Source: Candidatus Peribacter sp.
GTDB taxonomy: Bacteria; Patescibacteriota; Gracilibacteria; Peribacterales; Peribacteraceae
NCBI GenBank assembly: GCA_018652955.1
Contig: JABIBA010000009.1
Span: 1 to 64,000, forward strand
Direction of reading: 5' to 3'
DNA length: 64,000 nucleotides
Below are positions 36,788 through 47,017 of this stretch, one piece after another (the first letter of the stretch is position 1; each line of letters begins with the position of its first letter). The notes under the pieces were generated by a model, which made no database searches, was not told the DNA's origin, and saw nothing but the letters and a program-made list of their open reading frames with translations. The position numbers and the translations under genes were made by a program.

Positions 36788-37765
36788 ATGCTTGGACTTC
36801 AGTGTACAGAATCTACTATTCGAATTGCTGCCGCTAAAAAAAGTGGACAGCTTCTTTCGGTGCAAGCCAGAGCAGAGCAGAAAATTCTTAAGGATGTTAT
36901 TAGCGAAGGAATCGTTATCGACAGCGAGCAGACTATTGATGCATTAAAAAAACTAAAGTCATCTATCAAACGATCGGGCAAAGCTACACTTTGCTTATCT
37001 CCAAGTACTGTTCATACGCGATTGTTGCGTATTCCAAGATTAAGATCTGGGAGACTTACTTCGGCTCTTCGTAAAGAGATAGAGTCTGTGCTTCCTGGAG
37101 AGATGAATGATATGCATATTCTTATCACTCCTGTTCGTCGAGATAATAGAGGGACACGTATCGCTGTAACGGCAGTACGAAAAGATGTTATTTCCTCTTA
37201 TAGAAATCTATTAAAAGCGTCGAAGCTTTCTATGGGCAGAGTAACAACGACTGCGCTTGCACTTGGCGATATGTTGAAACACACCAATGCGTTTGTATTA
37301 GTAAATATCGAAGATGCTGAACCGAGTGTTGTTGTGTTCTATGGAGGGCAACCGGTTGATGAACACGTGCTTTCTTCTGCTGCACCGCAAACAATATTGT
37401 CTACAGTACGCGCTCTTATTGCAGAATACAGAGAAGATGATATGCATATTCAACACGTCGCTGTGCATGGTTCTAAAGAAGCATTCGCTAAGATAGAACA
37501 GGGATTTATCCCAAAAAAGAATGCTGAGGAGAAGAGAGAAGAAATGGAAGGCGCAGTAACTGTAGAGCATGTACTTCCAGGTTTAAAAAAGGATGATTTG
37601 GTGTGGGGAGGTCTCATCGCTTCATCACTCGGAAAAGGCTTAGATATACGAAAGAGCGCATCTTCTTTATCATTTAAGCAATGCGTTCTCTTTGGATTTT
37701 CTACAGTTGTAGCATCATATTTCCTTTGGAGGATTGTTCAGATACAGCTTGTGAGTTTTTCATAA
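36788..37765 (+). CDS. PilM-like (type IV pilus assembly ATPase-fold) protein
   Basis: LGLQCTESTIRIAAAK..., actin-like fold layout plus C-terminal TM; weak family match. Confidence 0.5.
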   Translation: MLGLQCTESTIRIAAAKKSGQLLSVQARAEQKILKDVISEGIVIDSEQTIDALKKLKSSIKRSGKATLCLSPSTVHTRLLRIPRLRSGRLTSALRKEIESVLPGEMNDMHILITPVRRDNRGTRIAVTAVRKDVISSYRNLLKASKLSMGRVTTTALALGDMLKHTNAFVLVNIEDAEPSVVVFYGGQPVDEHVLSSAAPQTILSTVRALIAEYREDDMHIQHVAVHGSKEAFAKIEQGFIPKKNAEEKREEMEGAVTVEHVLPGLKKDDLVWGGLIASSLGKGLDIRKSASSLSFKQCVLFGFSTVVASYFLWRIVQIQLVSFS

Positions 37766-37820
37766 GAAATACGGCCACTTTTCTCATTGTTTGAAGTTCT
37801 AAGTGGTACTCTGTTGCTCT

Positions 37821-38693
37821 ATGAGCAATCAAAATACTCTCGGTGAAAACCTCGCAGCAATGTTAAAAGGCGGCGTTATTATGGATGTAGTAAATGCGAA
37901 ACAAGCACGTATTGCTGAGAATGCAGGTGCCTGCGCTGTTATGGCTTTAGAGAGAGTGCCGTCTGATATACGCAGAGATGGGGGAGTAGCGCGCATGAGT
38001 AATCCAAAGCTGATTAAAGAAATCGCTGAGGCGGTAAGCATTCCTGTAATGGCAAAGGTTCGCATAGGGCATACAGCAGAGGCACGGGTACTTGAGGCTC
38101 TTAACGTCGATTTTATCGATGAGAGTGAAGTACTTACTCCTGCAGATCCGTTTGATCACATTGCTAAGTCTGATTTTAAGATTCCTTTTGTCTGTGGAGC
38201 GACGAATTTAGGGGAAGGACTGCGAAGAATTGATGAAGGTGCTGCGATGATTCGTACCAAAGGAGAGGCAGGAACAGGAAACGTTGTTGAGGCAGTGCGA
38301 CACTTGAAGATGATCAAAAAACAGATCGCAGATCTTAAAAGTGCATCTAAAACAGACAGAAGTGTGTTCGCAGAGACAGAACGTATTCCTGTAGAGCTAC
38401 TCGATCGCGTACTAGAAATAGGGAGACTGCCTGTTGTAACATTTGTTGCTGGTGGGATTGCTACTCCTGCAGACGCTGCTCTTATGATGTCCCTTGGTGC
38501 AGAAGGAGTGTTTGTTGGTTCTGGCATCTTTAAATCTGAGGATCCAGCGAAAACTGCAGAAGCTATTGTGCAGGCAACAGTACACTTCGAGGATGCAGCA
38601 CTGGTTGCTAAAGTATCTGAAGGACTTGGAGACGCAATGAGCGGACAGAATATTGAAGAGTTAGAAACTACTCTCGCAAGCAGAGGATGGTAG
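37821..38693 (+). CDS. pdxS: Pyridoxal 5'-phosphate synthase lyase subunit PdxS
   Basis: [65 protein letters not shown]. Confidence 0.98.
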   Translation: MSNQNTLGENLAAMLKGGVIMDVVNAKQARIAENAGACAVMALERVPSDIRRDGGVARMSNPKLIKEIAEAVSIPVMAKVRIGHTAEARVLEALNVDFIDESEVLTPADPFDHIAKSDFKIPFVCGATNLGEGLRRIDEGAAMIRTKGEAGTGNVVEAVRHLKMIKKQIADLKSASKTDRSVFAETERIPVELLDRVLEIGRLPVVTFVAGGIATPADAALMMSLGAEGVFVGSGIFKSEDPAKTAEAIVQATVHFEDAALVAKVSEGLGDAMSGQNIEELETTLASRGW

Positions 38694-39244
38694 TTGGAGT
38701 ACTTGCCCTGCAAGGCGACTTTGCAGAGCATATCAATATATTGCATCAGCTTGATGTGGATTCTTTGGAAGTACGAACAATCGATCAGTTAGAACAATGT
38801 GATGCGCTTATTATCCCTGGAGGAGAGAGCACAGTGATGTGGAAATTACTTACAGAGACTGGAATCGATCAAGTAATAATCAAAAAAGCACGTGAGGGAA
38901 TGCCTATTCTTGGTACATGCGCCGGTGCAATTGTTCTTTCTGATTCTCATTTGAACTTGATAGATATAACAGTAGAACGCAATGCATACGGATCTCAGTT
39001 GCAAAGCTTCACTGATCGGATATCAATAGAAAATATTGGAGAGATAGAAGCCATATTTATTCGAGCTCCTCTTATCACGAGAGCGGGAGACGATGTATCA
39101 ATTTTGGCTCACCATAAAGAAAATCCTGTGTTCGTACACAAGGGAGATATACTCGTGGCGACCTTTCACCCAGAGCTTCAGGAATCTTGCTGTATCCATA
39201 AGTATTTTCTAAGTGAAGTAGCGTGCTGTAGTATTGAGGCGTGA
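38687..39244 (+). CDS. pdxT: Pyridoxal 5'-phosphate synthase glutaminase subunit PdxT
   Basis: [49 protein letters not shown]. Confidence 0.96.
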   Translation: MVVGVLALQGDFAEHINILHQLDVDSLEVRTIDQLEQCDALIIPGGESTVMWKLLTETGIDQVIIKKAREGMPILGTCAGAIVLSDSHLNLIDITVERNAYGSQLQSFTDRISIENIGEIEAIFIRAPLITRAGDDVSILAHHKENPVFVHKGDILVATFHPELQESCCIHKYFLSEVACCSIEA

Positions 39245-40320
39245 GTCGAATCTTTCAACTTGTAGGCTTGATACTCTTTTTGTTACCTGCTGCAACTATT
39301 GCACAGAGTATAGATACCACTCCTCATAGACAGATTGGTATTTATCTAAATGCATCTAATGCAGGAGATGAGGAGTTTGTATATGGAGTGATAGATCGCC
39401 TTCCAGATCGTGGTATTCCTGCACTGGTATTCGATGTAAAAGATCACTACGTCTATTTTGATAGTCAGTCTGGGTTGGCGAACGAAGCTAATCTTGTTGT
39501 TCCACTTATCGAACTCCCTGAGCTTGTTGCGCGGGCACATGCAAAAGGTATCTACACCATTGCACGGTACGTTGCCGTCAAAGACAAGTATCTCGGTCGC
39601 CGATTTCCAGAGACACGAATGTCACACCCTATATCTGGAGAGTCGTTGCAGACTGATTGGGTGCATCCATCGCACGAGACGGTGCTGCAGTACAACCGTG
39701 AACTCATAGGGGAGATCGCGCGTGCAGGTGTCGATGAGATCAACTTAGATTACATTCGCTATCCAACAGATAATCTCTCTTCTCTTTCTGCGATGTCTAC
39801 AGGAGAAAAAATTGTGCACCTAGAAGCTTTTGTGCGCATGGCTCGTCGTGCCATCGATATGGCAGAATCAGACACCAAGCTCGGAATAAGTACGTATGCA
39901 ATTTTGGGTTGGTACTACGATAGTACGTTAAAAAACATTGGCCAAGACGTCGTACGGTTTGCTCCATTTGTTGACGTTATTTCTCCAATGGCTTATCCAC
40001 AGACATTTGCAAAGGGCGCGTATTTTAACCCTGCACTTCATCCTCGTTCTCGTGAATATTATCTCGTGCTACGTACTCTCGAAGGGTACATTGATATTCT
40101 TGGAGAGCATGCATGGAAACTTCGTCCATGGATTCAGGGGTATTATGTAGATGCAGGTGATATGACAGAGCAAATAGCAGCGGTATACGACTCTGGTCTT
40201 TGTGGCTTTACTGTGTGGAGTGCGAGTAATTACTATCAACCGCTCTATAGTTCGTTGCAGCACTTTGATATCCCTCAAAAGTGTAGCCTTCCAGAAAAAG
40301 TTGCTCAGGCTCTTGAGTAA
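39241..40320 (+). CDS. Putative glycoside hydrolase (DUF4015-like), secreted
   Basis: Signal peptide; ALVFDVKDHYVYFDSQS, GVDEINLDYIRYPTDN, DVISPMAYPQTFAKG, WIQGYYVDAG. Confidence 0.85.
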   Translation: MSRIFQLVGLILFLLPAATIAQSIDTTPHRQIGIYLNASNAGDEEFVYGVIDRLPDRGIPALVFDVKDHYVYFDSQSGLANEANLVVPLIELPELVARAHAKGIYTIARYVAVKDKYLGRRFPETRMSHPISGESLQTDWVHPSHETVLQYNRELIGEIARAGVDEINLDYIRYPTDNLSSLSAMSTGEKIVHLEAFVRMARRAIDMAESDTKLGISTYAILGWYYDSTLKNIGQDVVRFAPFVDVISPMAYPQTFAKGAYFNPALHPRSREYYLVLRTLEGYIDILGEHAWKLRPWIQGYYVDAGDMTEQIAAVYDSGLCGFTVWSASNYYQPLYSSLQHFDIPQKCSLPEKVAQALE

Positions 40321-40402
40321 GTTTTAAGTTCACTGAAACCTAGAATTCTTGTGTAATCTGGCGCATAGTGTTTATCCTCTTTGACATTCCACTTTTTCTC
40401 TC

Positions 40403-43400
40403 ATGCGTTCTCTTCGTCGTTTCTCTATCACGTTGCTTTCCGGAGCACTCGTTGTATTTCCGTTTATCTCTACTGTAGCCGCTGCTACTTACAAGACTCC
40501 TGATGTCTTTATCGAAGAGATAAGCAAATTTCCAGGGAGTATAGAAGGAGTAGAATCTAGTATTCCTTCATTTATAGGAGGAAGTGAATTTCAAGTAGAT
40601 AGCTTCTTTGATGTCTTTACAGAGATTTCTGTCCAAGACACCTGTGATCCTTGTAAAATAATTGAGAATGAAATTGCAGAGAAAGAAGCACGCATTGCAG
40701 AAATTAAATTAGGTATTGCAGCTATCGATGATCTTCTTGCTTTGGCTAAGCAACAACAAATCGACACTCAAGAAGATATAGACTCGATAAGTGACCAGTT
40801 AAAAGAAATGCAAAATCCACAGAACTATGTGGAAAGCGAAGGGCGCCGATATGATAGTTCTGACAACGCAGCAATGAGTCGCAGGAGTGCAAACTTATGG
40901 GACGCATACAAGTCAGGAGATTTGTCTGCACAAGAATATAGTGATGAGATTGCAAAAGATTTCGATGACCCAGAAGTGGCTAAAGAACTAGAAAAGATCA
41001 AAAAAGAAATTATTAAAGAGCTAGAGGAGGGCATCAAAGAGAATAAAGATCTCCTAGATGACCTTTCGGATATCATTGATCTCCTAAACGAGAATGCACA
41101 AAAACTTACGAAGGAATTGAAAGACTGTTTAGATAAACTTGAAGAATTAATGAAAGCACTCGAAGCGTGCAAGAAGCAATGTAAAGAAGGTCCTATAGAT
41201 GTAGGAGGACTTGGTCTTACACCTGAGCCAAGAGGATTTGTAGATAGTTTCTTCGATATTTTTAGAGGACCAGAACCTATTTTACCGGGAGTCGATACCG
41301 TTATCGAACGTCTAGATCCTCAGTTACCTGGAGGGGCAGGGCAAGTGCCTATCGAATTAGTTGAACTTAGTCTTACAGGTACAGAGCCAATACAGGTGAA
41401 TGCAGATAGTTTCTTCGATGTCTTCTTTGAGATAGATGTTCCAGCACAAATACCGGAAACAAAGTGTCATATGTGTGATCCTCTAGCCAAAGAAATAGCT
41501 AAGAAGGAGGCTAAGCTCAAGATGTTACGCGAAGCCGTGACGGCAGGAGAAGCTCTTGTAAAAGATATTGATACTGCAATATCAAACGGAAAAGAAGTCG
41601 TTGAAGAGATAAAGGAGGAGTTAAAAAAATTAGAAAATCCAACCGATTACGTAGAGAGCGAAGGTCGACGTTTCGACAGTGCAGATCATGCTGCGATGCA
41701 GGTGCGCAATCAGCGTCTTTGGGGAGATTATCGCTCTGGCAAACTCTCTGCTCAACAATTAGAAACAGAGTGGGAAAAGCCGTTTGATGACCCGGATGTT
41801 GCGAAAGAGCTCGACAAAATCAAAGATCAATTAGCAGATGAATTGGAGGATGTTATTGAAGAGTCAGAGGAGCTGATAGAAGATCTTGAAGCACAGAAAA
41901 AAGAGTTTGAAGATGCAATTATAGGAGCAAAGATAGATATCGGGTTATGTAATACAAATCTTGCAGCCATGCGTATTCAACTTGCTGATTGTGAAAAGCG
42001 CTGCAAGTCTTTGGGTGATGCCATTGGATTCATTGATGATCTCCTTAAGCAAGATCCGCCTATCTGGAATCCACCTGAAAGAGAAGTTGATACCAATGAT
42101 TCATCAGAAACTTTTGACCCAGAAGATCCAGAAGACCTCGATGATGTCCCCAATTGTTTAGCGAAAGAAAATACATTCTCTACTACAGCTTCTTGCATGG
42201 CACAGTGTGAAACAAAGCATTGTGTTCTAGCGGATGGTGCAGAATGTTATACATGCGTAGGTGGAGAATGTAAGGCAGAGAATAATGAATACCCTACTTC
42301 AGATTCGTGCTTTAAGACGTGTGACACAAAGCACTGTGTAAAATCTGAAGGCTCAGATTGTTTCTACTGTGTAGGTGGAGAATGTAAGGCAGAAGATAAC
42401 GAATACCCTACGGCAGACACATGTTTTAAGACGTGTGACACAAAGCACTGTGTAAAATCTGAAGGATCTGATTGTCATTACTGTGTAGGTGGAGAGTGCA
42501 AGGCGGAGGATAATGAATATCCTACTGCAGACTCATGTTTTAAGACGTGTGACACAAAGCATTGTGTAAAATCTGAAGGATCTGATTGTCATTACTGTGT
42601 AAAAAAAGAGCCAAAGGTTAGTTTTATCTGTGATTGGTTTGGAGTGTTTTGTCCGAAGCCACCTGAAGCCAGTCTCGATAGCTTCATTGGTTGTGCTGAA
42701 GACACAGATACAAGTGCTGATTGTTCAGACTATGACCACAACGAAGATGGAACAGTGGATGCTGCAGATTTGAGTGATTGGGATCTTTCTCTTCAAGGTC
42801 CTGGTGGCATTTCCTTCCCACTTATTGTTGATGGATTTGACGGTGACCCAGGTGTAAGTGTTGAGGATATAAATGCTCTTAATGATTGTCTGTCTACAGG
42901 TGGTTCAACGTGTGATGGGCTCGACTTTGGCTTACCTCCACCAGATATATTGTTTGGTGACGATCTTTTGGGTCTTGGTGGCAATGGATTTGGTCTTCAT
43001 GCTCAAAATGGTAATGATGTTCTACTGGGAGATCCTCTTCCACCAGGTTTCTTTGGGTCCGATGGATTGAATGATATTGCCCAACCAGACGGCCCTCCTA
43101 TTCCACCAGATTTCTTTGGTCCAGGGAGTGATCCGTTTACAGGACCTGGAGGACCCGTTGATGTCACACCATTTGGTCAGCCAGATCCAGGTACATTTGG
43201 TGGGATTCGGTTTGACCCAGTGCTCCCTCCACCAGTTCAGCCTCAGACAGAGCAGGTTCCACAGGCGGTACAAGATCTTATCGCAAAGATTATTCGTGAT
43301 AACCCTCTAGAACCTTGTGAAAAATTAATTATCAGCGTCAGACGTATTCGTATCGGAAATAGGGTGAGTTACACCGTCACTGTTCGAAGAGAGCGCGATG

Positions 43401-44818
43401 AAGAGAAGTGTGCACCGAAATGCGACAAAATAGATGGATTCAATAGCATGGAAGATTGTCAGAGCGGTTGTCTAAATCCAGATTCTTGTGGGTACGATGG
43501 TGGACTCTGTTGGACATGTAGTCCTGAAATATTTGAAGATGGTTTTGAATCTGGTGATACATCCAAATGGAGTACTGGAGACGATGTAGTTGAAGAAGAT
43601 AAGGATGAAACAGAGGATGACGAAGGTGAGACAGATTTGTGTAAAGATTCATCACGTTGTGACGATGCTGATGAGTGCACACAAGATAACTGTGATCCAG
43701 AGACAGGCGCTTGTTCTAATACTGCTATCCCTGGATGTGGTGAACCAGAGCGAAACTGTAGCAATAACGATATATTGCCGTTTGATAGCAAGGCTGCATG
43801 CCAAGCAGGTAGCCCACTTTGCCCATCCCAGACTGCGGAATGTCAGAGTCATGACACAGATGAGGGAATGTGTTGGGGGTGTGTTCCTAAGGAAGTGGAT
43901 AAGCTTTCTCCATGTCGAGAGAGTGACCGCTGGGTTCTAGAATCCGAAGCACGCTCTGCATGTTCATCACAGAAGAAAATTCATTACAGAGTTACAGATG
44001 AGTGTTGGGGCTGTAAAGCTGATCAGTGTGATTCACCACTAGTCGACCATGCAGGTGCTACTGCGCTTGAGTCCGATGGATATGAATGTAGTCCTGTTCG
44101 AAAGGATAGTGGCTTAACGTGTTACGACTGCAAAGAAGTTGAATCAGATCCACCACCTCCACAATGTGATGCAGGACTTGTTTCTGATTGTGGTCAGTGT
44201 CCAAGTGGTACTGAGTGTGGAGCTCGAAACAGCAATGGTTGTCATATTTGTAATCCAGTAGATACAGGTCCAAGTTGTCCAAGTGGAACAACGGCAAGTC
44301 AGTCTGACTGTGAGTCGCAGTGTCCGAGTGATGGTATCTGTATTGGAGAAGATGGTTGTTACAGTTGTGTAGTTGTTAATTGTCCATCTGGGACTACGAG
44401 AGATGAATGCCCAAGTAGTTGCAGCAATGGTTGTGACGTTGCAGGAGAGCAGCACGGGGTAAAGTGCTACCAGTGTAAGCAAGATTGCGAGACTGCATGT
44501 TCTTCTAATGGGTATGGTCCAGAGAGCACAGATCATTCTGATGCAATTCTCTCAGAGCTTAACGGATACAGTTGTGTTTCTGGTGCAAGTATCAGTATTC
44601 AGACTGCAACAATAGGAGAGTGTAATTGTATTGGTGAATACAGTCTTTCAGTCGACACTACTCCTCCTGTCTGTGCAGGTACTCCTTGTGGAGACGTGGA
44701 GTGTGGAGGCTCTGCAAGTTGTCCAGGAGGGCCAAATGAAACCATTACGGTGAACTGTAACTGGGGTGGATGGGAGAAATTACAGAAGCATCAGTTTAGG
44801 CCAGTGGTTGGTAATTAG
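40403..44818 (+). CDS. Giant (1471 aa) secreted Cys-rich repeat protein with coiled-coil modules and dockerin-like segment
   Basis: Signal peptide; duplicated ESEGRR(Y/F)DS module; tandem 38-aa CxGGECKAE repeats; DHNEDGTVDAADLSDWD. Confidence 0.8.
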   Translation: MRSLRRFSITLLSGALVVFPFISTVAAATYKTPDVFIEEISKFPGSIEGVESSIPSFIGGSEFQVDSFFDVFTEISVQDTCDPCKIIENEIAEKEARIAEIKLGIAAIDDLLALAKQQQIDTQEDIDSISDQLKEMQNPQNYVESEGRRYDSSDNAAMSRRSANLWDAYKSGDLSAQEYSDEIAKDFDDPEVAKELEKIKKEIIKELEEGIKENKDLLDDLSDIIDLLNENAQKLTKELKDCLDKLEELMKALEACKKQCKEGPIDVGGLGLTPEPRGFVDSFFDIFRGPEPILPGVDTVIERLDPQLPGGAGQVPIELVELSLTGTEPIQVNADSFFDVFFEIDVPAQIPETKCHMCDPLAKEIAKKEAKLKMLREAVTAGEALVKDIDTAISNGKEVVEEIKEELKKLENPTDYVESEGRRFDSADHAAMQVRNQRLWGDYRSGKLSAQQLETEWEKPFDDPDVAKELDKIKDQLADELEDVIEESEELIEDLEAQKKEFEDAIIGAKIDIGLCNTNLAAMRIQLADCEKRCKSLGDAIGFIDDLLKQDPPIWNPPEREVDTNDSSETFDPEDPEDLDDVPNCLAKENTFSTTASCMAQCETKHCVLADGAECYTCVGGECKAENNEYPTSDSCFKTCDTKHCVKSEGSDCFYCVGGECKAEDNEYPTADTCFKTCDTKHCVKSEGSDCHYCVGGECKAEDNEYPTADSCFKTCDTKHCVKSEGSDCHYCVKKEPKVSFICDWFGVFCPKPPEASLDSFIGCAEDTDTSADCSDYDHNEDGTVDAADLSDWDLSLQGPGGISFPLIVDGFDGDPGVSVEDINALNDCLSTGGSTCDGLDFGLPPPDILFGDDLLGLGGNGFGLHAQNGNDVLLGDPLPPGFFGSDGLNDIAQPDGPPIPPDFFGPGSDPFTGPGGPVDVTPFGQPDPGTFGGIRFDPVLPPPVQPQTEQVPQAVQDLIAKIIRDNPLEPCEKLIISVRRIRIGNRVSYTVTVRRERDEEKCAPKCDKIDGFNSMEDCQSGCLNPDSCGYDGGLCWTCSPEIFEDGFESGDTSKWSTGDDVVEEDKDETEDDEGETDLCKDSSRCDDADECTQDNCDPETGACSNTAIPGCGEPERNCSNNDILPFDSKAACQAGSPLCPSQTAECQSHDTDEGMCWGCVPKEVDKLSPCRESDRWVLESEARSACSSQKKIHYRVTDECWGCKADQCDSPLVDHAGATALESDGYECSPVRKDSGLTCYDCKEVESDPPPPQCDAGLVSDCGQCPSGTECGARNSNGCHICNPVDTGPSCPSGTTASQSDCESQCPSDGICIGEDGCYSCVVVNCPSGTTRDECPSSCSNGCDVAGEQHGVKCYQCKQDCETACSSNGYGPESTDHSDAILSELNGYSCVSGASISIQTATIGECNCIGEYSLSVDTTPPVCAGTPCGDVECGGSASCPGGPNETITVNCNWGGWEKLQKHQFRPVVGN
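42257..42604 (+). repeat. Three tandem 114-bp repeats inside the giant Cys-rich gene
   Basis: gtaggtggaga(a/g)tgtaaggc... units beginning at 42257, 42371 and 42485, near-identical at DNA level. Confidence 0.9.
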
Positions 44819-44833
44819 GGTTATAAAAAAGGG

Positions 44834-44862
44834 GAGTCGGACAGAAGTGTCTGGCTCTTCTT
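44834..44862 (+). terminator. Probable intrinsic terminator after giant Cys-rich gene
   Basis: GAGTCGGACA-gaag-TGTCTGGCTC stem followed by a T-rich stretch. Confidence 0.5.
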
Positions 44863-44945
44863 GTATACAATATTTATTCAATAATTTGTAATACGTTTTA
44901 CAGGTGACATTCGTCATCTTGCATCGAGTCTCCTATCATGTGCAC

Positions 44946-46379
44946 ATGAGAAAAATAGTTTTTGGTGCGGCGCTTTTGGTACTTACGTCTTGCTCTTCGA
45001 AGCAACCAGAACAAATAACATTGCTTGATGGCACCCCTGTTGAACTTTCTGAGTTTACAGAGGGAGTTCCTGCAATTGTAAATTTCTGGGCTTCTAGTTG
45101 TAGCTTCTGCAAAGACGAACTTCCGTACTTCGAAAAGATATCCAGAGACTATCCAGAGATTGCAGTCATTGGAATCAATCTTCAAGAGAGTCCTACAGCT
45201 GCTGCAAAGTATTGGAGGCAGGGTGGATATACATTTCCTTCACTACTAGATCCAAGTTCTCAGTTAAAAGCTCAGTTTGATGTTATTACTCAGCCAACGA
45301 CTATATTTATTGACATGAATGGTGATCATATAAGTAAGAAAAACGGCCCGATGCAATGGAAAGAGATAGAGCGAAGAACAAAAGAATTACTAAGCGAAGA
45401 AAAGAAGATCGTCGAAGAACCTCAAGAGATAGACCTATTGCCTGCCGTGAATCACGAATTGCCAATCACTTCTGCTGTACCGTCACTTCTTTCTCAGTGG
45501 TATTACCGAACAGTCGATCATCTTATTCCTTTGGATCAGATTCTTTCTGGTGGACCTGCCAAAGATGGAATTCCTTCTATCGATAATCCGCAGTTTCTTC
45601 TTTCTCGAGAAGTAGACTTCTTAGATGACGATGATATTGGAATACTCGTAGAGCACGGAGGTCACATTAAGTTTTATCCTTATGCAATTTTGAATTGGCA
45701 TGAGATTGTAAACGACCGAATCGGTGGAGATGATGTTACCGTTACGTATTGTCCGCTCTGTGCTACGGGAGTTGTGTATAGCAGTCTTATTACAGAAGGA
45801 GTTACCGAGTTTGGTGTATCAGGATTTCTCTATCAATCTAATTTATTAATGTATGACAGAGCGACAGATAGTTTGTGGAATCAGGTAACAGGACAGGCAG
45901 TAGTAGGACCACTCACTGGAGAAAAGCTCACCTTCATAAAGAGTGACATCGTGCGGTACGCAGCTGCAAAAAATGCATCGATCGACTTACTTGTCCTTTC
46001 TGCAGATACAGGATTTAACAGAGATTACAGTCGTACACCATACGACGGATATGAAGATGAGGATCGAACTATCTTCCCAACAAATGCAGCAGGGGATACG
46101 AGGTTACACCCAAAGGATTTGGTGTATGGAGTGACCATTGATGGGAAAGCTCTCGCAATTTCTGAAGACTTTATTCACAACAATGGTGTGTTCCAGGGGT
46201 ATCTCGGAGAGGGCGTAAAGAAGATTCCTCTGCAGATAGCATTTGATTCTCGCACCGAGCGCTTAGTAATAACGAGATATTACAAAGAAGAGCCTGGACG
46301 CAAAGAAGAGCTTGTTCCTGTTCCTGCATTCTGGTTCTCTTGGCTTTCACAGTATCCGGATACAAAGCTCATGAAGTAG
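44946..46379 (+). CDS. Lipoprotein: TlpA-like thioredoxin domain fused to DUF3179 domain
   Basis: Lipobox LTSCSS; NFWASSCSFCKDELPYF; QPTTIFID; then KDGIPSIDNPQFL, VTYCPLCATGVVYSS, SGFLYQSNLLMYDRATDSLWNQVTGQAVVGPLTG. Confidence 0.88.
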   Translation: MRKIVFGAALLVLTSCSSKQPEQITLLDGTPVELSEFTEGVPAIVNFWASSCSFCKDELPYFEKISRDYPEIAVIGINLQESPTAAAKYWRQGGYTFPSLLDPSSQLKAQFDVITQPTTIFIDMNGDHISKKNGPMQWKEIERRTKELLSEEKKIVEEPQEIDLLPAVNHELPITSAVPSLLSQWYYRTVDHLIPLDQILSGGPAKDGIPSIDNPQFLLSREVDFLDDDDIGILVEHGGHIKFYPYAILNWHEIVNDRIGGDDVTVTYCPLCATGVVYSSLITEGVTEFGVSGFLYQSNLLMYDRATDSLWNQVTGQAVVGPLTGEKLTFIKSDIVRYAAAKNASIDLLVLSADTGFNRDYSRTPYDGYEDEDRTIFPTNAAGDTRLHPKDLVYGVTIDGKALAISEDFIHNNGVFQGYLGEGVKKIPLQIAFDSRTERLVITRYYKEEPGRKEELVPVPAFWFSWLSQYPDTKLMK

Positions 46380-46436
46380 GTCTATATATAGAGCAGATTT
46401 GTATTATTGAGAGGTATTTCCTATGATGACGATATT

Positions 46437-46619
46437 ATGAAAAATCTTGGACTTCTCCTACTCATCCCTCTTTCTTTGCCGATATTGCTTCATGTTTATA
46501 ACCCATCTATGCAGCTGGGTGGCTTAGGATTGCTCTTAGGGGTGATTGGCATGACAATTTCACCTTTAATCCTTTTCTTAAGTTTAGGGTTTTATGTAGC
46601 TAAAAGGTGGAATAGGTAA
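46437..46619 (+). CDS. Small membrane protein
   Basis: Two hydrophobic segments, MKNLGLLLLIPLSLPILLHVY. Confidence 0.4.
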   Translation: MKNLGLLLLIPLSLPILLHVYNPSMQLGGLGLLLGVIGMTISPLILFLSLGFYVAKRWNR

Positions 46620-46721
46620 GGATTCTTTGTTATTATCCGCTCGTAAGCTTACTTTTGATGAGGTAGAAATGCTTCTCGCAGAGTTACAGGTTACATTTCT
46701 ACTTATTTTCATCCTATTATT

Positions 46722-46916
46722 ATGGATACAGGAGTAATAAAGAAACTGTTAAACGGTTTCGGCTTCATCTCTCGCGAGGGAGGTGACGATCTATTCTTCC
46801 ACTCAGCTGATCTAGTTGAGGTACAGTTCGATGATCTCCAGGAAGGAGACAACGTTCAGTTCAAAGAAGGAAGCGGTCCTAAAGGACCAAAAGCAGAAGA
46901 GGTTTCAAGAGTTTAA
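46722..46916 (+). CDS. Cold-shock-domain protein
   Basis: GVIKKLLNGFGFISREGGDDLFFHSADL. Confidence 0.88.
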   Translation: MDTGVIKKLLNGFGFISREGGDDLFFHSADLVEVQFDDLQEGDNVQFKEGSGPKGPKAEEVSRV

Positions 46917-46937
46917 TTCTTAGAAATCAATAAAAAT

Positions 46938-46963
46938 ACACGGGCGAAAGCTCGTGTTTTTTT
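46938..46963 (+). terminator. Intrinsic terminator after CSD gene
   Basis: ACACGGGC-gaaa-GCTCGTGT followed by T-run. Confidence 0.9.
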
Positions 46964-47017
46964 ATACTTTCCCTACACTAGCTGCCAATTCCCCCTTTTT
47001 CCTTATAGACCACGGTG

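Noticed and set aside
42257-42604. CRISPR array
   Set aside because: 114-bp units are in-frame coding repeats without spacers; no cas genes nearby
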